Source of the DNA: Chryseobacterium nepalense
GTDB taxonomy: Bacteria; Bacteroidota; Bacteroidia; Flavobacteriales; Weeksellaceae
Direction: 5' to 3'
DNA: 64,000 nt
Assembly (NCBI RefSeq): GCF_023195755.1
Contig: NZ_CP096203.1
Coordinates: 3,534,001-3,598,000, forward strand
Each line of letters begins with the position of its first letter. Position 1 is the stretch's first letter. The notes under the pieces are model-generated. The model had not been told where the DNA came from, did not search any database, and saw only the letters and a list, made by a program, of their open reading frames with translations. This document shows positions 25,159 to 33,722 of the stretch, piece by piece. The position numbers and the translations under genes were made by a program.

Positions 25159-25836
25159 ATGAACCAAAAGAAAATCCTCTTAATAGACGATGAATTGGAT
25201 ATTTTAGAGATTCTGTCTTACAATCTGGAAAAGGAAGGCTATGATATCTATACGGCCACAAATGGTAACGAAGGTATCGATAAAGCCAAAGAAATTGTTC
25301 CCGATCTTATACTATTGGATGTCATGATGCCGGAGAAAGACGGTATTGAAACATGTCAGGAACTTCGTAAGATTAAGGAACTTCAGAAAACACTGATCGT
25401 TTTTCTTTCAGCAAGAAGCGAAGAATTCTCTCAGCTGGCAGGTTTTCAGGCAGGAGCAAACGATTATATCGTAAAGCTTATTAAACCGAAAATCCTTATT
25501 TCTAAAGTAAATGCTTTATTACAGCTTACTTCTCAGGTTTCGGACAATTCCAAGCTTATTGAGATCGGTGATCTGATCATTGATAAAGACAATTTCAGAG
25601 TATCGAAAAGCGGGCAGCAGTTTCTGCTTCCGAAAAAGGAGTTTGATCTTCTTTACTTACTTGCTTCCAATACGGAAAAAGTATTCAAAAGAGAAGAAAT
25701 CCTGGAAAAGGTGTGGGGAAATGACGTGATCGTGGGAGAGAGAACGATTGACGTACATATCAGAAGATTAAGAGAAAAATTAGGGATCAACACGATTCAG
25801 ACTTTAAAAGGGATTGGGTATAAACTTATTGTTTAA
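25159..25836 (+). CDS. OmpR/PhoB-family response regulator
   Basis: 225 residues. Receiver domain (1-120) with acidic pocket D-D-E (about 10-12), phospho-acceptor aspartate in L-I-L-L-D-V-M-M-P (about residue 54) and the conserved lysine in N-D-Y-I-V-K-L-I-K-P. Normally that lysine is followed by proline (K-P); here it is leucine. A winged-helix DNA-binding domain follows (about 135-225: L-L-P-K-K-E-F-D-L-L, R-E-E-I-L-E-K-V-W-G, R-T-I-D-V-H-I-R-R-L-R-E-K). The sensor kinase follows 50 bases downstream. Divergent from the TonB receptor operon, which is its most likely target. Confidence 0.9.
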   Translation: MNQKKILLIDDELDILEILSYNLEKEGYDIYTATNGNEGIDKAKEIVPDLILLDVMMPEKDGIETCQELRKIKELQKTLIVFLSARSEEFSQLAGFQAGANDYIVKLIKPKILISKVNALLQLTSQVSDNSKLIEIGDLIIDKDNFRVSKSGQQFLLPKKEFDLLYLLASNTEKVFKREEILEKVWGNDVIVGERTIDVHIRRLREKLGINTIQTLKGIGYKLIV

Positions 25837-25886
25837 TACTCAATTTCATTTTCTTACCTTTACATCAACCCATAAAAATTGTAAAA

Positions 25887-26918
25887 TTGAAATTTTACAG
25901 ACTTACCCTTGTAGCCTCTTGTCTTCTGACATTGGTGATGTTTCTTTTAGTAATCATTTTCGATTCGCTAAAAGATATGTATTACAGTACACCTTTCTTC
26001 AAGATTGGTCTTTTCATTTGCCTTATTTTTATCTTTATCATTAATTATATTGTTTTGGAGCTGCTGTTCAATTACTATGGTAAAAAACAGGTCCGCGGAC
26101 TTTCGCTTCTGTTACCTCAGGAAATTGTTCACGATGATGCCGAAAACATTACCATCAAAGAACTTGGAGAAAGATTTTCAGATTTAAATCAGAAAAAGGT
26201 TACTGAGCTGGACATGATGAAGGAAATGGAAAGCTATCGTAAGGAATATATAGGAAACGTTTCTCATGAGCTTAAAACGCCTTTATTTTCCATCCAGGGG
26301 TATGTGGAAACCCTACGGGATGGCGGAGTAGACAACCTTACCATCCGCGACAAATACCTGGAGAGAATTGATAAGTCGGTAGAAAGGCTTATAGCCATTG
26401 TTACCGATCTTGATATGATTAACCGTCTGGAGGCTGGAGAAATAAATCTTAACGTTTCAAAATTTGACGTCAACCTTCTCATCAGGGAAATTTTTGACCT
26501 CCTTGATCTTGAAGCTGAAAAGCACAATGCTACCATGCAGATTCAGACCCTCCATCCGCAGATTTTTGTAGAGGCGGATAAACAGAAGATTTCGCAGGTT
26601 TTTATCAACCTTATTTCCAATGCCATCCATTATGCCAACAGGCAGGAAGCAAAAGTAGTGGTAAAAACGAACATTCTGAAAAATAAAGTCCTGATTGAAG
26701 TTATCGATAATGGAATGGGGATCAAAGCAGAAAGTCTTCCAAGGATTTTTGAAAGATTTTACCGTGTGGAAACCAGCCGCAGCAGGAGAGAAGGTGGCTC
26801 AGGATTAGGATTGGCCATCGTAAAGCATATTCTGGAAGCTCATAATGAAAATATCACGGTTGAAAGCGTATACCTTGAAGGAACAAAATTCAGTTTTATG
26901 CTTGAAAAAAGTAAATAA
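25887..26918 (+). CDS. PhoR-like sensor histidine kinase
   Basis: 343 residues from a TTG start at 25887 (next amino acids K-F-Y-R-L-T-L); no ATG lies upstream in frame and the first internal ATG would remove the first membrane helix. Two membrane helices (about 7-25 and 36-56) with only a very short extracytoplasmic loop, so it probably senses a signal through a partner or in the membrane. No HAMP or PAS domain is obvious. Dimerisation/phosphoacceptor H box is G-N-V-S-H-E-L-K-T-P-L, N box F-I-N-L-I-S-N-A-I-H-Y-A, then D-N-G-M-G-I and G-S-G-L-G-L-A-I-V. Pairs with the regulator at 25159. Confidence 0.88.
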   Translation: MKFYRLTLVASCLLTLVMFLLVIIFDSLKDMYYSTPFFKIGLFICLIFIFIINYIVLELLFNYYGKKQVRGLSLLLPQEIVHDDAENITIKELGERFSDLNQKKVTELDMMKEMESYRKEYIGNVSHELKTPLFSIQGYVETLRDGGVDNLTIRDKYLERIDKSVERLIAIVTDLDMINRLEAGEINLNVSKFDVNLLIREIFDLLDLEAEKHNATMQIQTLHPQIFVEADKQKISQVFINLISNAIHYANRQEAKVVVKTNILKNKVLIEVIDNGMGIKAESLPRIFERFYRVETSRSRREGGSGLGLAIVKHILEAHNENITVESVYLEGTKFSFMLEKSK

Positions 26919-26991
26919 TTTTTGCAAAATGTAAGGAAAAAAAATATTTTAAAAAATCCTGAAATATTTTTTTGTCACATCTCATTTATTT

Positions 26992-26999
26992 TATATTTG
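26992..26999 (+). promoter_or_regulatory. -7 promoter element TATATTTG
   Basis: TAnnTTTG match 50 bases before the ATG at 27049. Confidence 0.55.
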
Positions 27000-27048
27000 C
27001 AACAGAGATTTATCATAATAACAAAGGCAAAAAAGTAATTTTAAACTG

Positions 27049-27642
27049 ATGGTTTACAAAATCCGCGTAATATTAGATGCGAAAGAAGATATTTTCCGGG
27101 ATATCGAAGTTAAAGGAAAACAGACGCTATGGAACTTACATTTAGGAATTAAAAGTGCGTTCAGCTTGCAGGGAGACGAGCTTTCAGCTTTTAATTTACT
27201 GGAAGAAGACGGAACGATCGTAAAAAGTGTTCCGTTGGAAGATATGAGTGACGATGGCGATGGAGAGATTATGTCGGATGTTTACATCGATGAAGCTTTC
27301 GAAAATAAAGGTGATAAAGCTCAGTTTCAGTACGGACTTCTCGATCTTTGGGAATTTTTCTGCGAATTGATCGAAATTATAGATGAAACAAAAGGCGTAA
27401 ATTACCCGATTACCGTATACCGATTCGGAAATGTGCCTTTAAAAGCACCAAGCAAAAGCGGAACGGGAGGGTCTAAAAAGAAATCTGCCATGCCGTTGCT
27501 GGATGATGATTTCAGCTTCGAAGATGATTTTGCCGTTAGTGGTAATTTTGAAGATGAAGACGACGATAATTTCGATGATGAGGAAGAAGAAGATTACAAT
27601 GACGATGTTTTTGATGATGAAGACAACGATGACGAAAGATAA
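27049..27642 (+). CDS. pRiA4b ORF-3 / IS1096 passenger-like protein with acidic tail
   Basis: 197 residues. N-terminal part (1-145) matches the plasmid pRiA4b ORF-3-like (IS1096 TnpR) fold: M-V-Y-K-I-R-V-I-L-D, W-R-D-I-E-V-type strand (I-F-R-D-I-E-V-K-G), L-W-N-L-H-L-G-I-K-S-A-F and D-L-W-E-F-F-C-E-L. The last 45 residues are almost entirely Asp, Glu and Asn. Despite the family name there is no transposase or insertion sequence nearby, and single-copy chromosomal members are common in Bacteroidota with unknown function. It has its own promoter and terminator. Confidence 0.8.
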   Translation: MVYKIRVILDAKEDIFRDIEVKGKQTLWNLHLGIKSAFSLQGDELSAFNLLEEDGTIVKSVPLEDMSDDGDGEIMSDVYIDEAFENKGDKAQFQYGLLDLWEFFCELIEIIDETKGVNYPITVYRFGNVPLKAPSKSGTGGSKKKSAMPLLDDDFSFEDDFAVSGNFEDEDDDNFDDEEEEDYNDDVFDDEDNDDER

Positions 27643-27651
27643 TAAATATAC

Positions 27652-27678
27652 AGCCCTGAAATTCAGGGCTTTTTTATT
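27652..27678 (+). terminator. Terminator
   Basis: AGCCCTGAA/TTCAGGGCT 9-bp stem followed by TTTTTT, ten bases after the stop at 27642. Confidence 0.88.
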
Positions 27679-27749
27679 GCCGAAACTTTCGGAATCTTAT
27701 TGATATTTCCAGTCTGGTCTTTACTTTAAGAATAACTTGATATTGAGAT

Positions 27750-27960
27750 CTTTTATTTGAAGCTTTTTTGACTTCGTCGAATTGTATTATTGATATTTTT
27801 TAAAGGAGCTATTTGATTACATCGAAAAGCAATATATATTTTATTGGAAGCTTTTTCCTGCTCTCCGCACTCGCTATTTTTAATTTTTCGGCGGCACGGC
27901 TTCGCCGCGCCGCCGAAAAATTAAAAATGAGCTCAGACAAAGCTGCGATCAGGGCTAGGG
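27750..27960. repeat. AT-rich repeat unit plus hairpin element, copy B
   Basis: 27750-27860 matches the ~86-bp units at 1015-1186 (GACTTCGTCGAATTGTATTA, CATCGAAAAGCAATATATAT). It then runs into CCTGCTCTCCGCACTCGCT, a long stem (27876-27899 with 27905-27928; one A-C mismatch) and GAGCTCAGACA...GCGATCAGGGCTAGGG. Order and flanks are those of copy A, but the stem sequence is different. Confidence 0.75.
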
Positions 27961-28088
27961 TAGTCGACATGAAAAAATTAACACTGTCAAAATCAATGAA
28001 GCGGGATTTTAATCGTCTGAACTGAAAGTGAAATGTTCTGCATTCTAAAATTAGACATCCACAATTCTCTTATTCCAATCACAATTGT

Positions 28089-28096
28089 TATTTTTG
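28089..28096 (+). promoter_or_regulatory. -7 promoter element TATTTTTG
   Basis: TAnnTTTG match 13 bases before the ATG at 28109; it excludes the longer frame start at 28085. Confidence 0.5.
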
Positions 28097-28108
28097 TTAA
28101 AAGAAATA

Positions 28109-29458
28109 ATGAAAAAATTAATTCTATTAACGATAATGGGCTTGGGAATCGTTTCCTGTGCCACTCAAAATACAACAAGAAAAATGACGGAACAGCCTAA
28201 AGAATGGAAGCACACCACCAATATTTATGAAGTTAATGTAAGACAATATACAAAAGAAGGAACATTCAAAGCCTTTGAAAAGGAGATGCCGAGACTAAAA
28301 GCGATGGGGGTGAAAACCCTTTGGTTTATGCCGGTTACTCCCATTGCACAGCAAAACAAAAAAGGAAGCCTGGGAAGTCAGTATGCTGCGGCAGATTACA
28401 CATCTATCAATCCCGAGTTCGGAACAATGGATGATTTTAAGCATATGGTAAACGAAGCTCATCGTTTGGGATTTAAAGTCATCATCGACTGGGTAGCGAA
28501 TCATACAGGATGGGATCACGTCTGGACAAAAACACATCCCGAATTTTATCTGAAAGATCCTGATGGAAGTTTTCACCGTGCATCAGGAATGGATGATATC
28601 ATAGAACTGGATTATAAAAATCAGCAAATGAGACTCGCAATGATTGATGCCATGAAATTCTGGATCCGTGAAACCGATATTGACGGTTTCCGTTGTGATC
28701 TTGCCTCTTGGGTTGAAGTAGATTTCTGGCAGCAGGCACGTCCTGAAGTTGAAAAAATAAAGCCGCTCTTCTGGATTGGGGAATATGATGAACTGGAAAA
28801 CCCGGAATATGGAAAAGTCTTTGATGCAAGCTATTCATGGAAGTGGATGCACAAATCAGAAGACTATTATAAGAAAAATCTCCCCATACAGGAACTGAAA
28901 GATCTTCTTATACAATACTCCAATATCGGAGATGGTTCTATGAGAGCCTGGTTTACCTCCAATCACGACGAAAACTCATGGAACGGTACCGAATATGAAA
29001 AATATGGTGTGATCACTAAGCCAATGGCAGTCTTTTCTGCAACATGGAACGGAATTCCATTGCTTTATTCCGGGCAGGAACTTCCCAATATGAAAAGACT
29101 GGAATTCTTTGAAAAAGATCCTATAGAATGGACTAATAATTACCAGATGGCAGAGTTTTATAAGACTTTATTAAACCTTAAATCATCAAATCCGGCTTTA
29201 AGAGGCGGTGACCCGAATGTCGGAACCTATCTTCTGAATACAACTGCTAATGATAAAGTATTTGCATACCTAAGAAAAAACAGTAATCATGAAGTCTTGG
29301 TTGTTTTAAATATGTCAAAAGATCCTGTTGACTTCAATATTGAAGACGAGCATCTGTCCGGATCATTCAAAAATGTTTTCACCAAGATGAACAGAGATTT
29401 TCAGGAAGGGAAGCACTTTAATTTCCAACCCGGCGATTATGCTGTTTTTGAAAAGTAA
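28109..29458 (+). CDS. GH13 alpha-amylase family lipoprotein
   Basis: 449 residues from the ATG at 28109. Lipoprotein signal with lipid cysteine in G-I-V-S-C (about residue 16). The TIM-barrel catalytic domain shows the GH13 regions: I (D-W-V-A-N-H-T), II (D-G-F-R-C-D-L-A with the nucleophile Asp), III (W-I-G-E-Y-D with the acid/base Glu) and IV (S-N-H-D-E-N-S-W with the stabilising Asp). A short C-terminal beta domain follows (V-L-V-V-L-N-M-S ... P-G-D-Y-A-V-F). It hydrolyses or transfers alpha-1,4/1,6-glucans at the membrane, probably periplasmic. The exact substrate is not resolved. No Sus partners are adjacent. Confidence 0.9.
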   Translation: MKKLILLTIMGLGIVSCATQNTTRKMTEQPKEWKHTTNIYEVNVRQYTKEGTFKAFEKEMPRLKAMGVKTLWFMPVTPIAQQNKKGSLGSQYAAADYTSINPEFGTMDDFKHMVNEAHRLGFKVIIDWVANHTGWDHVWTKTHPEFYLKDPDGSFHRASGMDDIIELDYKNQQMRLAMIDAMKFWIRETDIDGFRCDLASWVEVDFWQQARPEVEKIKPLFWIGEYDELENPEYGKVFDASYSWKWMHKSEDYYKKNLPIQELKDLLIQYSNIGDGSMRAWFTSNHDENSWNGTEYEKYGVITKPMAVFSATWNGIPLLYSGQELPNMKRLEFFEKDPIEWTNNYQMAEFYKTLLNLKSSNPALRGGDPNVGTYLLNTTANDKVFAYLRKNSNHEVLVVLNMSKDPVDFNIEDEHLSGSFKNVFTKMNRDFQEGKHFNFQPGDYAVFEK

Positions 29459-29465
29459 TTCATAT

Positions 29466-29498
29466 AAAAATCTCCGCCTGTCCAGGCGGAGATTTTTT
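29466..29498 (+). terminator. Terminator of GH13 gene
   Basis: AAAAATCTCCGCCTG/CAGGCGGAGATTTTT with a two-base loop; probably bidirectional, since the gene at 29519-31060 converges on it. Confidence 0.88.
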
Positions 29499-29518
29499 TG
29501 TAAAGAATGATTGGTTAT

Positions 29519-31060
29519 CTATAGAGCAACCAGCTGTACATTATCAATAACCCAAAGTTCAGAAGCAGCATTATTTCTTAAGCCAATTCTTATACGGAGC
29601 TGGCTCGAGTTTGGAATTCCCGTTACCGATAGCTTTGTTATTGCCTGGGTTCCGGTAAACGTAATCCCTGAAGAAGTTGAGGTGTTAGAAGAGCTAACAT
29701 TAAGATTTGATGAAGAGTAACTGTTGGTGCCCGTGCCTGTACCTGTAAATGCCCATCTTACATTTGAGCCGGTTGAAGAATTTCCTCCAAGTAACGTAAG
29801 TTTGGTTGCATACGTTGCTCCGCTGTCAGTACTTATTTCTACCGACACAAGATCGCTGCTTTCCATTCCGTTGGTAGTACTTGCTATGGAAAATGCTGCC
29901 ACATCAAAACTGAAAGTAATATTATTGGTATAGCTTGACGCATCTACGGTGTTAAATTCAACATAGGTACTTGTCACTGTACTAGTCGTTGGATTAGAGT
30001 ATCCATAACCTCTTGACCCTGTTGAAAATAAAGGGGACGAAGCTGGTGCATCTCCGCTTGCTGCTGTAGTCCCTGAAGTAAAGTTTAAACCTCCTGTAAA
30101 AAATCCTGAGGTTGTATAATTTACTGTATCACCTGTCTCAAATCCTTGTGAAAAAATAGTACCTGTTATCAGATTTATTACAGGCCCTTTAAATGCAGAA
30201 CCTGCTTCTGCACCCGTTGTTGTACCTGATATTGCCATAGGGGTGACATAGAATTTAATATATTTTCCAACATCACCGGGTCCTACAGCGTATGTAATTC
30301 CATTTGCCCCTGCTATTGTTGTTTCGTTAGTGCCTGATGTATCATCGGAACGTGTCCATCTAAAAGTGGAAATTCCCTGCGCATTTCCTTCGGCATCGTT
30401 GTAAGTATAGTTTCCGGTAAGAGTTTGGCCCTGTATTGCATTTCCTGAAATTGTTACACCAGTAGCAACAGGAGCCTGGTTTGCGCCAACAGGCCCGCCC
30501 CACGCAGAACATTTTTGTATGCCAGGTGAAGCTCCAACTAATGAACCTGGAGTTACACAGACCTGAATGAATTTATTAAGGTCCGAAGCGCCCGTGGTAT
30601 AATTTTGAGAGGTAGCAGAACCAATCGTAGCAATATTACTACCTGTTGCATCATCTGCTCTTCTCCATACGAAAGTCGTTGCATTGTCAGGATTACTTTC
30701 CGCATCAGAGAATGTATAATTCCCTGTAAGTACAGAACCTATAGTATAATTTCCACCGATGGTTACATTGGTCGCAGAAGGAACGGTATTAATTTCTTCA
30801 TAACCCAGGTTTTGCCATTTTGTTCCGTCCCATCCAATAAAAGCCTTTTTATCTTTATCAAAAACAACAAGACCCTCACTTGCCGTACTGGAGAGGTTGT
30901 TGGCTGCAGCAGTGGTAATTCTTGGTAAAAGAAGTCCTTTTGTATCTGAATTAAGATCCAATAGCGAAGATGCATGTGGTGTTTGTGTATTTATCCCTAC
31001 CTGAGCTAAAGTCATACACGAATAAATAGCTGATATTACAATAATTAATTTTTTTTTCAT
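29519..31060 (-). CDS. Secreted Ig-like repeat protein
   Basis: 513 residues. Signal peptide to about residue 19 (MTLAQ), followed by Q-V-G-I-N-T-Q-T-P-H-A-S-S-L-L-D-L, a start seen in many Flavobacteriia secreted proteins. Two homologous beta-sandwich repeats of about 90 residues follow (N-V-T-I-G-G-N-Y-T-I-G-S-V-L-T-G-N-Y-T-F and G-V-T-I-S-G-N-A-I-Q-G-Q-T-L-T-G-N-Y-T-Y). The C-terminal third resembles an adhesin-like jelly roll (S-Q-G-F-E-T-G-D ... W-V-I-D-N-V-Q-L-V-A-L). No canonical type A T9SS sorting domain is present. Probably surface or extracellular; function unknown. Confidence 0.7.
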   Translation of the reverse strand: MKKKLIIVISAIYSCMTLAQVGINTQTPHASSLLDLNSDTKGLLLPRITTAAANNLSSTASEGLVVFDKDKKAFIGWDGTKWQNLGYEEINTVPSATNVTIGGNYTIGSVLTGNYTFSDAESNPDNATTFVWRRADDATGSNIATIGSATSQNYTTGASDLNKFIQVCVTPGSLVGASPGIQKCSAWGGPVGANQAPVATGVTISGNAIQGQTLTGNYTYNDAEGNAQGISTFRWTRSDDTSGTNETTIAGANGITYAVGPGDVGKYIKFYVTPMAISGTTTGAEAGSAFKGPVINLITGTIFSQGFETGDTVNYTTSGFFTGGLNFTSGTTAASGDAPASSPLFSTGSRGYGYSNPTTSTVTSTYVEFNTVDASSYTNNITFSFDVAAFSIASTTNGMESSDLVSVEISTDSGATYATKLTLLGGNSSTGSNVRWAFTGTGTGTNSYSSSNLNVSSSNTSTSSGITFTGTQAITKLSVTGIPNSSQLRIRIGLRNNAASELWVIDNVQLVAL

Positions 31061-31144
31061 AGTGTTCTTATTAAAATTAACAGGTTTTATAAATGATTGT
31101 CTTTTTTTGAATTGATTATTTTATCAAAAATGATAAACATTAGT

Positions 31145-31152
31145 CAAATTTA
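31145..31152 (-). promoter_or_regulatory. -7 promoter element of the Ig-like repeat gene
   Basis: CAAATTTA on the plus strand reads TAAATTTG on the minus strand, 85 bases before the ATG at 31060. The leader includes TTATCA-AAAA-TGATAA at 31122-31137. Confidence 0.5.
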
Positions 31153-31282
31153 GAAAATTTTCAAATAGTAGTGATAAAAATATTTTTATGTTAAATGTCT
31201 GTATTTCAAAGACCATAAAATGTACTGTGCTGAATAAATCTACCGGAAAAAGCGGCGTTAAATTTTTAAAATTAATTATTAA

Positions 31283-31290
31283 TACATTTG
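31283..31290 (+). promoter_or_regulatory. -7 promoter element TACATTTG
   Basis: TAnnTTTG match 15 bases before the ATG at 31305. Confidence 0.5.
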
Positions 31291-31304
31291 GGTAATTAAG
31301 TGAA

Positions 31305-31757
31305 ATGAATTCAGTTATGGATAAATCAAAATTATTAGATATCATAAAAAACAAACTTATAGATAAAATTCAGAAATTTGAACAGCTGATCGAAGATACC
31401 CGTGCTTCAAACAATGATACTAAAAGTTCAATGGGCGACAAATATGAAACCGGCAGAGAAATGCTCCAGCAGGAAATTAATAATCTGCAGAGACAGTTGA
31501 ATGAAACGCTGAATCAGCAGGCTTTGCTACAAAAAATAAGCCCCGAATCTTGCTCAAAAGTACAGAGCGGGGCTTTGGTAGAGACTGAAAAAGGTTTGTT
31601 TTATATTGTTGCTTCCGTAGGAGAAGTAATTTGTGATAACCGTAAAGTAATGACCGTTTCAGGGGAGTCACCATTAGCTAAAGCAATGGCAGGATTAAGT
31701 AACGGACAAAGTTTTTCTCTGAATAGCATTACTCAGACTATTAAGCAGATTTGGTAA
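31305..31757 (+). CDS. GreA/Rnk-like protein
   Basis: 150 residues; ATGs at 31305 and 31317 are both possible. The N-terminal half is a predicted antiparallel coiled coil containing T-K-S-S-M-G-D-K-Y-E-T-G-R-E-M-L-Q-Q-E, which resembles the acidic tip of GreA-type transcription cleavage factors. The C-terminal half (V-Q-S-G-A-L-V-E-T-E-K-G-L-F-Y-I-V ... S-P-L-A-K-A-M-A-G-L-S-N-G-Q-S-F) resembles the Gre/Rnk C-terminal domain. Similar Bacteroidota proteins are sometimes mislabelled 3-oxoacyl-ACP synthase, for which there is no active site here. RNA polymerase binding is an inference. Confidence 0.6.
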   Translation: MNSVMDKSKLLDIIKNKLIDKIQKFEQLIEDTRASNNDTKSSMGDKYETGREMLQQEINNLQRQLNETLNQQALLQKISPESCSKVQSGALVETEKGLFYIVASVGEVICDNRKVMTVSGESPLAKAMAGLSNGQSFSLNSITQTIKQIW

Positions 31758-31891
31758 ACGCCGGATAAGGGCTTTTTTGTTTAAATAATATTTAACCATA
31801 ATTTAAGAAAATTTTATTGCTTACTTTAGAAGCAATACCGGGATTTTGTCGTAAATTGTGGTATCAATTATCACCAATTAATAAAATCAAT

Positions 31892-32641
31892 ATGGGAATT
31901 TTAGACAACAAAGTAGCACTTGTTACAGGAGCAGGATCCGGAATCGGATTAGCTGTTGCTCATTCGTATGCAAAAGAAGGCGCCAAAGTTATTGTATCCG
32001 ATATTAATGAAGATCACGGTAACAAAGCAGTTGAAGACATTAAAGCACAAGGCGGGGAAGCGTCTTTTGTAAAAGCAGATACTTCAAACCCTGAAGAAGT
32101 GGAAGCTTTAGTAAAAAGAACAGTAGAAATCTACGGAAGACTTGATATTGCATGTAATAATGCGGGAATCGGTGGCGAACAGGCGCTGGCAGGCGATTAC
32201 GGTCTCGACAGCTGGCAAAAAGTATTAAGCATAAATCTTGATGGCGTATTCTACGGGTGCAAATATGAGTTAGAACAAATGGAAAAAAACGGGGGCGGCG
32301 TTATTGTGAATATGGCCTCTATTCATGGTATTGTTGCTGCACCGCTTTCCTCAGCCTACACTTCTGCAAAGCACGCAGTGGTAGGGCTTACTAAAAATAT
32401 AGGAGCAGAATACGGACAGAAAAATATCCGTTGCAATGCGGTGGGGCCTGCTTATATTGAAACCCCGCTGTTGGAAAGCCTGACAAAGGAAATGAAGGAA
32501 GCACTGATTTCAAAACATCCGATGGGAAGACTGGGAAAACCTAAAGAAGTAGCAGAACTGGTGTTATTCCTGAGTTCAGAAAAATCATCTTTTATGACGG
32601 GAGGCTATTATCTTGTAGATGGTGGCTACACGGCAGTTTAA
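31892..32641 (+). CDS. SDR-family oxidoreductase
   Basis: 249 residues from the ATG at 31892 (MGILDNKVALVTG), which begins with the usual SDR first strand; the longer frame adds a non-SDR segment. Classical short-chain dehydrogenase motifs: T-G-A-G-S-G-I-G (10-17), N-N-A-G, catalytic Ser in N-M-A-S-I-H-G and Y-T-S-A-K-H. Asp after the second strand (I-V-S-D-I-N) favours NAD over NADP. The end (F-M-T-G-G-Y-Y-L-V-D-G-G-Y-T-A-V) is typical of glucose 1-dehydrogenase-like members. Substrate unknown. Terminated at 32665-32693. Confidence 0.88.
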   Translation: MGILDNKVALVTGAGSGIGLAVAHSYAKEGAKVIVSDINEDHGNKAVEDIKAQGGEASFVKADTSNPEEVEALVKRTVEIYGRLDIACNNAGIGGEQALAGDYGLDSWQKVLSINLDGVFYGCKYELEQMEKNGGGVIVNMASIHGIVAAPLSSAYTSAKHAVVGLTKNIGAEYGQKNIRCNAVGPAYIETPLLESLTKEMKEALISKHPMGRLGKPKEVAELVLFLSSEKSSFMTGGYYLVDGGYTAV

Positions 32642-32664
32642 TATAATTTGATTTTCAGCAATAG

Positions 32665-32693
32665 AAAGCATCCATCAAAATGGATGCTTTTTT
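32665..32693 (+). terminator. Terminator between SDR and thyA
   Basis: AAAGCATCCAT/ATGGATGCTTT with loop CAAA followed by TTT. Confidence 0.85.
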
Positions 32694-32717
32694 CATATAA
32701 TTTCGGAATACTTTCTT

Positions 32718-32725
32718 TAAATTTG
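32718..32725 (+). promoter_or_regulatory. -7 promoter element TAAATTTG of thyA
   Basis: TAnnTTTG match 22 bases before the ATG at 32747. It shows that the frame upstream of that ATG is not translated. Confidence 0.65.
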
Positions 32726-32746
32726 AACCTTAAAATTCTTTTTCAG

Positions 32747-33541
32747 ATGCAGAACTATTTAGATCTTTTACAACATATTTTAGATAACGGAACTGATAAA
32801 ACCGACAGGACGGGAACCGGCACAAGAAGTGTCTTCGGATATCAGCTTAGATATGACCTTTCTAAAGGCTTTCCTTTGGTAACGACCAAAAAAGTACATC
32901 TGAAATCTATAATTTATGAATTGCTCTGGTTTCTGAAAGGCGATACCAATATTAAATATCTTAAAGATAACGGAGTATCCATCTGGGATGAATGGGCCGA
33001 TGAAAACGGAGATCTCGGACCTGTTTACGGAGCACAGTGGAGAAGCTGGAACGGCGCGGACGGTAAAGTGATCGACCAGATTACAGACGTGGTTGATCAG
33101 ATCAAAAAAAATCCGGATTCCAGAAGATTAATTGTTTCTGCATGGAACGTTGCAGAAATCCCGAATATGGCTCTGGCACCGTGTCATGCTCTATTCCAGT
33201 TTTATGTAGCGGATGGAAAATTATCTTTACAGCTCTATCAGAGAAGCGCTGATGTCTTTTTGGGAGTTCCTTTTAATATTGCAAGCTATGCGTTATTGCT
33301 GATGATGGTAGCACAGGTTTGTGATCTTGAAGTAGGAGATTATGTGCATACTTTTGGAGATGTTCATATTTATAACAATCATTTTGAACAGGTTCATAAA
33401 CAGCTCTCCAGAGAGCCGCGAGCGCTTCCTACAATGAAGCTTAATCCGCAAATTAAAGACTTATTTGATTTTGATTTTGAAGATTTTACGCTGGAAAATT
33501 ATGATCCGCATCCGGGAATAAAGGCTCCTGTGGCAATTTAA
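32747..33541 (+). CDS. thyA: Thymidylate synthase
   Basis: 264 residues from the ATG at 32747 ([12 protein letters not shown]), the same length as the E. coli enzyme and just downstream of its own promoter. Makes dTMP from dUMP using methylene-tetrahydrofolate. Key segments: D-R-T-G-T-G-T-R-S (folate/dUMP phosphate arginine), catalytic cysteine in [26 protein letters not shown] and the C-terminal [16 protein letters not shown]. No dihydrofolate reductase gene follows, although the two often sit together. Confidence 0.97.
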   Translation: MQNYLDLLQHILDNGTDKTDRTGTGTRSVFGYQLRYDLSKGFPLVTTKKVHLKSIIYELLWFLKGDTNIKYLKDNGVSIWDEWADENGDLGPVYGAQWRSWNGADGKVIDQITDVVDQIKKNPDSRRLIVSAWNVAEIPNMALAPCHALFQFYVADGKLSLQLYQRSADVFLGVPFNIASYALLLMMVAQVCDLEVGDYVHTFGDVHIYNNHFEQVHKQLSREPRALPTMKLNPQIKDLFDFDFEDFTLENYDPHPGIKAPVAI

Positions 33542-33648
33542 TTTAATGAAGATTTAAATCTTAGCAGTCCTTTACTATCAGAATAGAAAAAACCAAGAGC
33601 TTGCAGATGGGCTCTTATATCAAATTTCAATGCAATAAAAAATAAACC

Positions 33649-33677
33649 AAGTGAAGTGTAAAACTTCACTTTTTTTG
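33649..33677 (+). terminator. Terminator of thyA region
   Basis: AAGTGAAG/CTTCACTT with loop TGTAAAA, followed by TTTTTT. Confidence 0.75.
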
Positions 33678-33722
33678 TAACATCTCCTGAAAATTTTCAA
33701 CTTATCCGGTAAATCTCAAGAT

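Noticed and set aside
27049-27642. Insertion sequence, because the protein resembles the IS1096 passenger family
   Set aside because: No transposase, terminal inverted repeats or target duplication is visible nearby; the gene has its own promoter and terminator.
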